Assembly: GCF_025699125.1 (NCBI RefSeq)
Contig: NZ_JAILWC010000001.1
Coordinates: 166,884 to 230,883, forward strand
Length of the DNA stretch: 64,000 nucleotides
Reading direction: 5' to 3'
DNA from: Nitrosopumilus sp.
GTDB lineage: Archaea; Thermoproteota; Nitrososphaeria; Nitrososphaerales; Nitrosopumilaceae
The notes beneath the pieces were generated by a model. That model was not told the origin of the DNA. It searched no databases and saw only the letters and a program-made list of their open reading frames with translations. A program made the translations under genes and the position numbers. Of this stretch, positions 51,231 to 60,100 are shown one piece after another; position 1 is the stretch's first letter; each line of letters begins with the position of its first letter.

Positions 51231-51369
51231 TGTCTTTTCCTTTTTATTTAATTCACAAAATATTATGTGCATCAAAGGAATATTTGAAATTAAGAGCGTC
51301 AAACTTAACGTACAATTCATTTCCTCCCTTGGTTTAACACCATACCCATTTTTCAAAAAAATGTTCTAG

Positions 51370-51382
51370 CCCCACAGTGGGG
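51370..51382. promoter_or_regulatory. GC-rich palindrome abutting a start codon
   Basis: CCCCAC-A-GTGGGG, a perfect 6-bp inverted repeat ending on the base before ATG 51383. It is conspicuous in AT-rich DNA and could be a repressor site or a translation-blocking hairpin; GTGGGG could also serve as a ribosome-binding sequence. Confidence 0.5.
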
Positions 51383-51679
51383 ATGGAGTTTACAGTAGTT
51401 AATTCAAAACCTGTTGTCTATTCACATCCCTTTTCTGAAAATACCCAAGCTTACAAAATAGATCCGATATACATAGAGAATCCAAATACTGGTGAAATGG
51501 TTTTGGATATTGATTCGATGCAACAAGTATTGGCAGTTTTAGAGAGTTGCGCAAATGATTCTCCACAAGAAAGAATGGCAAACCCTCTAAGATATACAAA
51601 TGACACTCATGTACTTCTAAATCTTGGTTGTGAATGGAAATCTGTTGGAAAGTATCTGGGAGTAGAAAATGAAAACTAG
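51383..51679 (+). CDS. Hypothetical protein (98 aa)
   Basis: 98-residue soluble protein with one Cys pair candidate (ESCAND and NLGCEWK), beta-rich at the N terminus (EFTVVNSKPVVYSHPF) and helical later. No family recognised. GTG 51377 is an alternative start, but ATG follows the GTGGGG palindrome. Its 3' end overlaps the tiny membrane peptide gene at 51669 by 11 bp. Confidence 0.6.
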   Translation: MEFTVVNSKPVVYSHPFSENTQAYKIDPIYIENPNTGEMVLDIDSMQQVLAVLESCANDSPQERMANPLRYTNDTHVLLNLGCEWKSVGKYLGVENEN

Positions 51680-51746
51680 ACTTTTGATATTTGTTGTTGG
51701 AATTATCATTGCATCATCAATTGTTTTTATGATTATTCTGGTCTGA
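51669..51746 (+). CDS. Single-helix membrane peptide (25 aa)
   Basis: 25-residue frame MKTRLLIFVVGIIIASS then IVFMIILV, a positively charged start and one transmembrane helix. It overlaps the preceding gene by 11 bp. Comparable tiny membrane peptides lie at 7140 and 25972. Expression and role are unproved. Confidence 0.45.
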   Translation: MKTRLLIFVVGIIIASSIVFMIILV

Positions 51747-51753
51747 TTTAGGT

Positions 51754-52326
51754 TTATTTCTCACATATCACCTGACTATTCTGACTGCCATCATACAATG
51801 AAACTATTGCATCAAGGTCACACTCAGAGATATACGGATAATCAGTACCTATTACAGGATGCATCAGATCTTCTGGTGCAGTAGAATGAGCAAGTCCCAA
51901 AGCATGTCCCATCTCGTGCCTGACTATTGTGGAAAGATCCACATCCGATAGCCTGTCAATATCATACACTGTAATCTTTGCCTTTAGCATTTGGTGGTTT
52001 GATTCGTCTGCTATTGCTGTAGTGTATGCTGTGTATCCGTCTGCACTTGCGTCATTTGTCAGTTGGATTACAACATCTCCAGTTTCACGATCTGTAGAAT
52101 CAAACTTTTGTATTCTATGATTGCTGGTGTCTGCCACGTAGATGTTATTTGCATGAAACACAACATCTTCGGGAGTTTTAAAATCCCCATTACCAGTTCC
52201 GGACTGACCAAACTCAAAATCAAAAACAGGAAAAACTACAGCATATGACAGATCAAATACAACAACATATAACACCACAGAAATTACTACAATAACTGCA
52301 AAATAATTTTGAATGCAAAATGCCAT
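51754..52326 (-). CDS. Exported NHL-repeat and matrixin-like metalloprotease fusion
   Basis: 190-residue exported protein: signal anchor (5-28), a single NHL repeat (about 36-78: FEFGQSGTGNGDFKTPEDV and NIYVADTSNHRIQKFDS) and a matrixin/metzincin zinc motif HEMGHALGLAHS (His137, 141, 147), then a short C terminus with two Cys. A single NHL blade and a shortened protease part suggest fusion of pieces of two larger genes. If folded, it may still bind zinc. Confidence 0.75.
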   Translation of the reverse strand: MAFCIQNYFAVIVVISVVLYVVVFDLSYAVVFPVFDFEFGQSGTGNGDFKTPEDVVFHANNIYVADTSNHRIQKFDSTDRETGDVVIQLTNDASADGYTAYTTAIADESNHQMLKAKITVYDIDRLSDVDLSTIVRHEMGHALGLAHSTAPEDLMHPVIGTDYPYISECDLDAIVSLYDGSQNSQVICEK

Positions 52327-52481
52327 TGTTTTTGAATATTAACGGATAATAGATAAAACTAGTGTTAAAAATCAAACATCTCACTTTCCATTTTGGAGTA
52401 AATTCATATCTTTAGTCTGTAAAAGTAATGATGTTTGGGGGATAACAAATTATTACAAACAGAAGCAGGAACTTCATTCAT

Positions 52482-52500
52482 GAATTCATTTAATGAATTC
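52482..52500. promoter_or_regulatory. Inverted repeat upstream of the RHH gene
   Basis: GAATTCAT-TTA-ATGAATTC, 8-bp arms with a 3-bp centre, in the 294-bp gap before the ribbon-helix-helix gene. Possible operator; distance from the gene (121 bp) weakens the link. Confidence 0.35.
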
Positions 52501-52620
52501 TATTATTCTTAGTCCAATTATTGCACTTAGCTGCGGATAGAGATGCTATTCCAAATCTTCACAGTTCCGCAACTCTGACAGTCCTTAAAACCTAAAACAA
52601 CTGTATACTGCTGTAAACAA

Positions 52621-52836
52621 ATGTCTAGAACTGTTTCTGCACGTATACCAAATGACTTGCATGAAGAATTACGAGAAAGATGCAATCTTGTTGGAGAATC
52701 AATCAATGATTTTGTAACTGCGTGTATTGAGGTAGATCTGCACAATTCATGTGACTTTGATTTTGGTGATGAAGTTGCAGATGAATTGGAAAGACAAAAG
52801 GAAGAATTCAAGAAAAATTCAAAGATTGTGAACTAA
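52621..52836 (+). CDS. Ribbon-helix-helix (CopG-like) protein
   Basis: 71-residue protein with an N-terminal strand (SRTVSARIPNDLHEELRERC) and two helices (GESINDFVTACIEVDL) typical of the ribbon-helix-helix fold, followed by an acidic helix. It looks like an antitoxin without its toxin, or a stand-alone repressor. GAATTCAT-TTA-ATGAATTC, an inverted repeat at 52482-52500, lies 120 bp upstream; the intervening gap shows no gene. Confidence 0.8.
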   Translation: MSRTVSARIPNDLHEELRERCNLVGESINDFVTACIEVDLHNSCDFDFGDEVADELERQKEEFKKNSKIVN

Positions 52837-52870
52837 TCTATTAAGATTCTATTTTCAAACTGATGTGTAA

Positions 52871-53254
52871 TCAGTTGATTGCTTCATTAATTTTCTCAGT
52901 ATCTGTAAACTGCCTGAATTGAATTATTTTGTTATCTTTGATATGATATACATGTGAAAAAGAAGTCTCAAATGATTTGCCCTTTTTTGAGATTCCATGA
53001 TATTTGCCAGTTACCATAACATGATCTTTCATATCTGAAATATGTTCTGGTGTTGCATGAAATTCTTTAAAGTTTGATAGCATTTTTGGAAAGTATTCTT
53101 TGAAAATCGCATCTTTGCCTACAAACCTTCCCCCGTTTGGCATACCTTCTGATAACTGCCATTCAATGTTTTCGTCACACAAAGCAAGATAGGTCTCTTT
53201 GTCTTTGTTTTTGAAAGCATGATAGAATTTTTTTATTAACTCTTCATTTGACAC
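52871..53254 (-). CDS. SnoaL-like (NTF2-fold) protein
   Basis: 127-residue soluble protein of the SnoaL/ketosteroid-isomerase-like superfamily: FYHAFKNKDKETYLALCDEN, WQLSEGMPNGGRFVGKDAI and HVYHIKDNKIIQFRQFTD are the typical strands and helices. Such proteins bind small hydrophobic molecules; a catalytic role cannot be assigned. It lies 97 bp before tRNA-Val. The secreted protein at 50211 carries a related fold. Confidence 0.88.
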   Translation of the reverse strand: MSNEELIKKFYHAFKNKDKETYLALCDENIEWQLSEGMPNGGRFVGKDAIFKEYFPKMLSNFKEFHATPEHISDMKDHVMVTGKYHGISKKGKSFETSFSHVYHIKDNKIIQFRQFTDTEKINEAIN

Positions 53255-53350
53255 GACATTCGATTTTTTAATTTATTAATATCCTGATCTATTTAGATTC
53301 AATTTCTCACTCTTTAACGTCGTGGAACTTAAAAAAGGACACTAGAGGGA

Positions 53351-53444
53351 TGGACCGGATGGGATTTGAACCCACGACCTTTGCGGGAAAAAATTCCTTA
53401 CGCAGTGTGAGTGCGTCATCCAAACCAAACTAGACGACCGGTCC
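53351..53444 (-). tRNA. tRNA-Val (anticodon CAC) with a 19-nt intron
   Basis: 94-nt gene on the minus strand. Acceptor GGACCGG pairs with CCGGTCC, discriminator A; anticodon arm ACGCA-CTCACAC-TGCGT gives anticodon CAC with no intron in the loop. The region between anticodon and T arms is 24 nt instead of 5. A bulge-helix-bulge explains it: TGCG pairs with CGCA, 3-nt bulges TAA and AAG flank it, and GGAA-TTTT-TTCC forms the inner stem. Cleavage leaves variable loop AGGTC and a 75-nt tRNA. Confidence 0.92.
53380..53398 (-). other. Non-canonical tRNA intron
   Basis: 19-nt intron AGGAATTTTTTCCCGCAAA in the tRNA-Val gene, between positions 44 and 45 of the variable loop rather than at 37/38. It completes a bulge-helix-bulge with the anticodon stem, the substrate of archaeal splicing endonuclease. 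Confidence 0.75.
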
Positions 53445-53540
53445 AACGAATCTACTAAAAGACGAGTTTTTTTGTCTTTAGGTTTTGTCATTATACTGTT
53501 ATTACCTTGACCTTTTCTACTGATTTTGAGAATAACACTC

Positions 53541-53789
53541 ATGTCCCTTCAAGAATTTGATGCGTTAATTAACAGAATGAAATTGGCATACGACTATGCC
53601 GATAATTTAGGACAGTATGTAGAGGCAGCTAAAGTTCTTTATCAAATGAATGATCAATTGCCCGATGATCTTCAATTATACTTGGAGGAACTTGACAATC
53701 CCGAATCTGCTAAATCATTTATCATGAAATACAATAACGAATTAAAATCTGCCATTGTAAGTTATCGACAAAGATTGATGAATTTTTAG
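53541..53789 (+). CDS. Small helical protein (82 aa)
   Basis: 82-residue helical protein (MSLQEFDALINRMKLAYDYA ... LYLEELDNPESAKSFIMKY). No family recognised. ATG 53541 is used; the frame opens at TTG 53526. Its stop lies 2 bp before the end of the convergent eL40 gene. Confidence 0.6.
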   Translation: MSLQEFDALINRMKLAYDYADNLGQYVEAAKVLYQMNDQLPDDLQLYLEELDNPESAKSFIMKYNNELKSAIVSYRQRLMNF

Positions 53790-53791
53790 TC

Positions 53792-53959
53792 CTATTTCTT
53801 TACGCCCAGATTTCTATTCTTTAATCTCAAGTATGGATTTCTGCACTTTCTACATCGTGATGCGCCAATATCGTTTCTGCATCCGCATTTGAAGCAAATT
53901 CTCATGACGAGACGGGCTTGCTGTGCAATTCGTTTCTTTTCTGGGTCTGTAATGGGCAT
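53792..53959 (-). CDS. rpl40e: Large-subunit ribosomal protein eL40
   Basis: 55-residue basic ribosomal protein with a C4 zinc finger: CFKCGCRNDIGASRCRKC, followed by RNPYLRLKNRNLG. It is fused to ubiquitin in eukaryotes but stands alone in archaea. The ATG follows a short gap after sucD on the other side; the gene is below most length cut-offs. Confidence 0.95.
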   Translation of the reverse strand: MPITDPEKKRIAQQARLVMRICFKCGCRNDIGASRCRKCRNPYLRLKNRNLGVKK

Positions 53960-53990
53960 TTAATTGACTCCTGAATCTCTCTCTTTTATT

Positions 53991-54908
53991 TTAATCGGAT
54001 TTTTCCATTTTTCCTGCTAATAATACTGGTACTTCGGCAGGTCTTTTTGCTACAGGGATGTTTGCCTTGTTAAACATTGAAATCTTGGACTCTGCTGACC
54101 CATACGTTCCCATTACTATTGCACCTGCATGTCCCATTCTCTTTTCTTTGGGGGCCGCTCTTCCTGCAATGTATGCTACGGTGGGCTTGTTAAATCCACT
54201 ATCCATAATTCTTTGAGCTAAAATTTCCTCCGAGTCTCCGCCTATTTCCCCAACCACTACCATTCCTTCCAAGTCCGGAATGTCTTTCACCATTTCAAAG
54301 GCGTCAATCAATCTTGTTCCATTAATCGGATCTCCTCCAATTCCGATGGTGATTGATTGACCAAACCCTGCATTGGTTAACGCATCTGAAATTTCATAAA
54401 GTAAGGTTCCACTTTTTGATAATACTGCAATCTTTCCTGCTTTGAATGGCATTGGTGGCATAATTCCAATTTTGATTAATTCTGGAATCATTATTCCTGG
54501 AGTGTTTGGCCCTATCACCACTGCTCCTTTTTTATTTGCTAATTCTAGCGTCTCCATTGTGTCTCTGATTGGAACATGTTCTGGAATTGCAACTAGTAAT
54601 TTGATTCCTGCTTCCAGAGCTTCTTTGGCGGCTCCCAGGAAGAATTTAGCTGGAACAAAAATAATTGAAATTTTTGCATTTGTTTTATCAACTGCCTCTT
54701 GCATTGTGTTGTAAATTGGTACGCTATCATTCCATGTTTGGCCTCCTTTGCCCGGAGTAACTCCTGCTACTACATTTGTTCCATATGCCATCATATTTGC
54801 TGCATGTAGCGAACCATACGATCCTGTAATCCCTTGAACTATCACGCCTTTTTTCTCATAGTCTGGTTCTCCAGGTTTTCCTTTTAGTAATCCAAAAATG
54901 TCTGTCAT
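53991..54908 (-). CDS. sucD: Succinate-CoA ligase, alpha subunit
   Basis: 305-residue alpha subunit that carries the phospho-His: [17 protein letters not shown] contains the catalytic His. The CoA-binding domain opens with [18 protein letters not shown]. It converts succinyl-CoA to succinate with NTP formation in the TCA cycle, or the reverse in carbon fixation pathways. Its ATG overlaps the sucC stop (ATGA). Confidence 0.96.
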   Translation of the reverse strand: MTDIFGLLKGKPGEPDYEKKGVIVQGITGSYGSLHAANMMAYGTNVVAGVTPGKGGQTWNDSVPIYNTMQEAVDKTNAKISIIFVPAKFFLGAAKEALEAGIKLLVAIPEHVPIRDTMETLELANKKGAVVIGPNTPGIMIPELIKIGIMPPMPFKAGKIAVLSKSGTLLYEISDALTNAGFGQSITIGIGGDPINGTRLIDAFEMVKDIPDLEGMVVVGEIGGDSEEILAQRIMDSGFNKPTVAYIAGRAAPKEKRMGHAGAIVMGTYGSAESKISMFNKANIPVAKRPAEVPVLLAGKMEKSD

Positions 54909-56011
54909 TTCTTTATTCCCATTACTGCAGCATTGATTGCCCCTTCAACTGAATCAAATATGTTGGTTCTGGAACCTTGCAACATCTCTTTTGCTTTATC
55001 TGATTCAGTTCCCTTTAGTCTTGCAAATACTGGCAAGTCGATTAAATTATCTTCATAAGCTTTGAGAAACGCCTCTGCCACTACTGTTGTTTTTACAATT
55101 CCTCCATAGAGGTTTACTAGGATTCCTTTGACTCTGCTTAATTTACTAATCAAAGTCAATGCTTCATAAACTGATTCTGTAGTTGCACCGCCGCCAACAT
55201 CTAAGAAACATGCTGGCTTTCCCCCATTGTCTGATAGCATATCCAGTGTAGACATTACTAGTCCTGCACCGTTTCCCACAACTGCAATATCTCCATCTAA
55301 TTCTACTAGAGAAAATCCGCTTTTTTCCGCCTGTTCTTCAATTTTTGTCTTCTCTTGATATTTTTGTAATTCTGGGTGCCTAAAGTTGCTGTTGTCATCT
55401 GTTACAAATTTGCCATCAAGGGCCATGATTGAATCATCTTGCATGATTGCAAGAGGATTAATTTCTACCAACTCTGCTTCTTTTTCAATGGTGAGTTTTG
55501 ATAATTTCTTTAGTGTATCTACAAACTGCTCTGCTGTATTTCCTTGCAATCCTATCTCTTTTGCAACTTCTCTGGCAAGATCGTCTGAAACATCACCCAA
55601 CCCCACTTCCTTAATGATTTGGTTTTTTACTGATTCAATCTCTACACCTCCCTCAGATGATGCAATAATTGTGTAGCATCTCTTTGAGCGATTCAAAAAT
55701 AGTGATAAATACAACTCTTTTTTGATGTCAGCCATTTTTTCAAGCAAAATCGCTCTTGCTTTTTCTCCCTTTATTGTCAAATCCATTACTTGAGGATATT
55801 TTAATTCAAATTCATCATCGTTTTGACATTTTTGAATGCCTCCTGCCTTTCCTCTTCCGCCTACTGGCACTTGGATTTTAATTACAAATGGATATCCTAA
55901 TTCTTTTGCATGTTTTCTCCCTTCTTCTATATTTGTAGATGAAATACTGGGAAGTAAATTGATTCCATATTCTCGAAATAGTTCTTTGGCTTGAAATTCT
56001 AATAACTGCAT
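54905..56011 (-). CDS. sucC: Succinate-CoA ligase, beta subunit
   Basis: 368-residue ATP-grasp beta subunit, MQLLEFQAKELFREYGI and VPVGGRGKAGGIQKC opening the nucleotide domain, and the phosphate-loop region NGAGLVMSTLDMLSDNGGKPA and LVNLYGGIVKTTVVA near the C terminus. It forms the complex with SucD, whose gene overlaps its stop by 4 bp. Confidence 0.96.
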   Translation of the reverse strand: MQLLEFQAKELFREYGINLLPSISSTNIEEGRKHAKELGYPFVIKIQVPVGGRGKAGGIQKCQNDDEFELKYPQVMDLTIKGEKARAILLEKMADIKKELYLSLFLNRSKRCYTIIASSEGGVEIESVKNQIIKEVGLGDVSDDLAREVAKEIGLQGNTAEQFVDTLKKLSKLTIEKEAELVEINPLAIMQDDSIMALDGKFVTDDNSNFRHPELQKYQEKTKIEEQAEKSGFSLVELDGDIAVVGNGAGLVMSTLDMLSDNGGKPACFLDVGGGATTESVYEALTLISKLSRVKGILVNLYGGIVKTTVVAEAFLKAYEDNLIDLPVFARLKGTESDKAKEMLQGSRTNIFDSVEGAINAAVMGIKK

Positions 56012-56051
56012 GCAAGAATCATGAAATTTACGGTCTTTATTAACTATGATG

Positions 56052-56381
56052 CTATTTTAATTGCTCTTCAAGAAAATCAATCATTTCTAAAAAGCGATCT
56101 TTACTTTTTCTCAATAATTCTTCAGGATATTCTTCAATTGTAAATACAAACTGTTGATGAAAGCTTGGAACTAAAACTCCGCCGGACGTTACCATTTGTT
56201 CTATGACATATCCGTTGGTAAGAGTACACACAATTTCTTCATAGGATTCTTCTTCTTCTTCAAGAGTTTGTCTGTAGAGGACAATTGGTCTGTTTGTCTT
56301 TGCAACAATGCTGGAACCCTTTTCAAGCAGATCTGATAATTGTTGGATTTGCCAGGCATCCAAACTAATCTGTTTTACCAT
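56052..56381 (-). CDS. Hypothetical protein (109 aa)
   Basis: 109-residue acidic protein: an amphipathic helical N terminus (DAWQIQQLSDLLEKGSSI), a beta-rich core with an acidic loop (TLEEEEESYEEIVC) and a terminal helix (KSKDRFLEMIDFLEEQL). No family recognised. It precedes sucC on the same strand by 40 bp and could be co-expressed. Confidence 0.7.
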   Translation of the reverse strand: MVKQISLDAWQIQQLSDLLEKGSSIVAKTNRPIVLYRQTLEEEEESYEEIVCTLTNGYVIEQMVTSGGVLVPSFHQQFVFTIEEYPEELLRKSKDRFLEMIDFLEEQLK

Positions 56382-56492
56382 ATTCTAAATGAGTGATTTT
56401 TCTATTTAACCGTGATAAAACAACGCATCTTCACAACTTGTCGTCAATAAAATCACAAATTTGTAATTTCAAAGAAAGAAAATGATTTGGCC

Positions 56493-57080
56493 TTAAGCCA
56501 TATCGAGTGCTCTAGAGTGTTTTCTAGTGTGTGGTCTTTCACCAGAATATTTTCTTCTCATGTGTCCTGATGGTCGTCCATAGATTAACTCTAAGAACCA
56601 AGACTCGTGTTCAATCTCTTCAGCTAAGATATCTTTTGCAATATCATATGTTGCAGGATCTTTTCCTATTGTCATCAGGCAAATTTTATTCCAGTTGACA
56701 ATTGCACCCTGTTCGGCTTTGAGACATTTCTCTAGAATTGCCTTGTGATCAGTTGGGTTTGCTGGAAGCTGCAGGAATTCACAACCTGACATTTTGATGA
56801 ATTCTGTTGCGTCATTTGGAAGGGCTCCGCCTAATTGGTAGATTCTTTCCAGGCATGATTCGAAGTGGCTGAGATCCTCTAATCTTGCATCCTCGATAAT
56901 TCCTTTGAGTCCTTCTCCTTCTAGGCCTGTACAATGCGCTCTTAGATTGGTAAAGTAATAGTATGCAGTAAACTCTACTGCTGCATTCTTGATTAGCTCC
57001 TTTAACAATTCATCGACATCAAGGCCATTTTGTTTTAGAACATTGATTCCAACAACATTTGGTGTGTTTGATTCAGACAT
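56493..57080 (-). CDS. Ferritin-like DpsL protein
   Basis: 195-residue ferritin-fold protein of the archaeal DpsL type, with metal-binding Glu/His in NAAVEFTAYYYFTNLRAHC, EDLSHFESCLERIY and EEIEHESWFLELIYG, plus Cys in the CEFLQL region characteristic of thioferritins. It stores iron and detoxifies peroxide, and its basic tail (RRKYSGERPHTRKHS) may bind DNA. ATG at 57080 precedes with no neighbour on the same strand. Confidence 0.9.
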   Translation of the reverse strand: MSESNTPNVVGINVLKQNGLDVDELLKELIKNAAVEFTAYYYFTNLRAHCTGLEGEGLKGIIEDARLEDLSHFESCLERIYQLGGALPNDATEFIKMSGCEFLQLPANPTDHKAILEKCLKAEQGAIVNWNKICLMTIGKDPATYDIAKDILAEEIEHESWFLELIYGRPSGHMRRKYSGERPHTRKHSRALDMA

Positions 57081-57132
57081 TTGATTCTACAAATTCTAAT
57101 TGTAATAAAAATATTGCATTGAATTTCAATAT

Positions 57133-60100
57133 CTATTCAACTGAAATTCTTATTTTCTGGCCATCAATATCGTCGTCTTTGTATTCTTTGCAAGAATCTG
57201 TGAAATTCACCTGTTTCACTCTGACTAGAAATGCCAAATCTTCTGCCTTGTCTTGAATCATTTCAAGTGATTCTTCATCCAAATCGAGAATTGATGCAAC
57301 ATCTAAAATATCTGTGGGGTTGTATCCTCTTTCTTTTCTTAGAGTTTGAAGTCTTCTTGCAACGTCTTTTATCAATCCTTTTGCCATCATTTCCTTGTTT
57401 CGCAATGTTGAAATGAACACTATGTAATCGTCTCTTTTTGATGCAGCAAAATTTTCACTTGCATCAAAATCTACAACATAATCTTCCGTGTCTAATGAAA
57501 TTATCTCACCATCTATGTTAAAGTCATGTTTTGAATTCTTCTGCAATGATGAAATGATTTCTTCAGGATCTGTTTCTGTAAATGTTGTAACTAGTTTTCC
57601 CATGTGTTGTTTTGCTTTGGGTCCTATTCTTTTTCTTTCAAGTTCAATAACTGGTTTTACCGGCAGTCCTAACTCTTTTAATTCTAAAATTTGTTCTAAT
57701 CCTGATTCTTTTTCAGTTTCTACAACGGAGAATTTTTCTACGTTTAGTTGGGACTGCAACAAGTCTGACAATGATTCTAGTTTTTTCTTTTGCCCTTTTT
57801 TGACGCAAATTCGAGCTTCATTTAACGGCCATCGTCTTTTCAATTTTCCTTTCATCCTTGCTGCAGATGACACTGATACGACATCTTTCATAATGTCAAA
57901 TGATTCTTCAATCTCTTCATTTACAAGTGATTCTTCATACTGGGGCCACTTGTCAAGTAGGATGCTTTGTTTTTCGTGAAAAACTGTTTGATAAAGATAC
58001 TCGCTAGTAAATGGACAAAATGGATGAATCAAAATATCTAGTGTTTTGAGTACTTCATTGAGTACTGAATATATCGACAATCTTCTATTTTTCTTGTTTT
58101 CATCTTCATCCCATAACTCTCCTCTTGTAATTGGAATGTAGATCTGACTTAGATTGTTTATGATGAAATCATCTATTGCTTTTGCACTTTCATGGAATTT
58201 ACATGTCTGATTTTTCTCTGTAATTTTCTGTATTAGTTTTTGAAGTTTAGATAATATCCAAATGTCAGGTGATGTCAGTAAATTCTTTTTCTTTGCCCAC
58301 TCAATCGTGTTTGATTGATCAAAATTGTCGTACTTGCTATTTTGTTCAAAATATAGATGAAGGTTGAATAGCGTGTTTATTACCTGATATGGCCTTGACA
58401 TTAACTCATCAGTGCTGAAACTCAGAGGTTCAATTGGGCTTGCCTTCCACATAAAATAAAATCTGACTAGGTCTACAGGATATTTCTGTAATAATTCTGC
58501 ACCTTCCAAAACATTTCCTTTACTCTTGCTCATCTTGCCTCCTTTTTCGTCAAGCACGTGTCCTTGGAACAAAAATGATTTGAAAGGAGGTACGGGACCG
58601 TTGTTTAAGATTACATTTTCGATAAGAAGAGTATATGCCCATCCTCTGGTTTGATCAATCCCTTCCGTGAAAAATGGCGCAGGGATTTCATTTGTGTATT
58701 CTTCGTCAGTCAAAGATGAGTATGGTGCAGAACCGCTGTTGTGCCATGTGTCTAAAACATATTCTTCTCTTTTTGTTTTGACACTGTTGCATTTTTTACA
58801 TTTTATTGTAATGTTGTCAATCCACGGTCTATGTAATTCAAAGTCTGGCCCATCTGGTAAGTTTTCTGCTGCATCTACAATATCTTTTCTTGTAAAGAAC
58901 CAGTTTTTCTCACCACAGTCATCGCAACTCCAGACAGGTAATGGACAACCCCATATCCTTTCTCGAGAAATACACCATGGGTGTCTCTCCTTGATGATTC
59001 CTAAAAATCTGTTTTTTGGCTGCTCAAAAAAATACTCCACACTTTCTGCCGCATCAACTGCTTTGTTTCCTAGCCTGTCTAATTTGTAAAACCACCCTCT
59101 TCGTGCAAGCCAAACTATTGGATGATGTGACCTCCAACAAAGAGGATACTTGTGTTTTATTTTTCCAATTTTTACTAGCGCATTACAATCTTTTAGATCT
59201 TCTACAATTATTCTGTCTGCGTCTCTAACAAACATTCCTTGATATTTTCCTGCTTGAGTGGTGAATTTTACTTCATCATCAATGGGACTGAAAATTTTCA
59301 CATTTCGCTTGTTTGCTATTTTGATATCTTCTTCTCCGTTTGCAGGAGATAGATGAACAAGACCACTTCCTGTACTTGCATCAACAAATGACTCTGAAAC
59401 TGCAACATGATAATTATTTAATTTGGAACATTCACTTAATTCTGGAATTAAATCAAGCAACGGATGAATGTATTTCCTGCCTTCGAATTCTGAACCTTTA
59501 GCAGTTTTTTCAATACCATAATTATCTATTTTCATTTCTGTCATGAACTCTTCTAGTCTTGTTTTTCCAATGATCCATGTTTCATTTTCTACTTTGACAT
59601 ATGCATAATCTTCGTCTGGTTGAAAACCTACCATTGCATCAGTCACTAGAGTGAATGGCATAGTAGTCCAAACAATCAAAAATGCGTCTTCATCAACTAG
59701 TTTTACTTTATAGTATAATGATGGATCTTTAACTTCTTCATATCCCTGATTTACTTCTGCATGACTAAGTGATGTTTGGCAACTAGGGCAATATGCAATT
59801 ACTGTAAAGTCTTCTTCTAAAATTCCATTCTCGTGCGCTTTTTTTAGCACTTGCCATTCTCTTTCAATGAATTCATCTCTAAAAGTCCAATACGCTTTAT
59901 CATGATTAAATGACATGCCGAGAAGTTCGTCAACTTCTACCCATGATTTGTTGTATTTTTTTACAACTTTTTTGCACTCAGTTACAATTCTTTCAATTCC
60001 AAACTGTTTGATTGCTTCTGTTTTCCCGCCTGAAACTCCTAATTCTTTCTCTACTTGCAATTCTACTGGGAGCCCCTGTGTATCCCATCCACCATTGAAT

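Noticed and set aside
47930-53351. Attachment-site repeat of the tRNA-Val 3' end
   Set aside because: No second copy of the tRNA 3' sequence was seen at the other end of the accessory block by eye.
53351-53444. Long variable arm suggesting a class II tRNA (Leu/Ser)
   Set aside because: The anticodon is CAC (Val), and a bulge-helix-bulge intron explains the extra 19 nt and restores a 5-nt variable loop.
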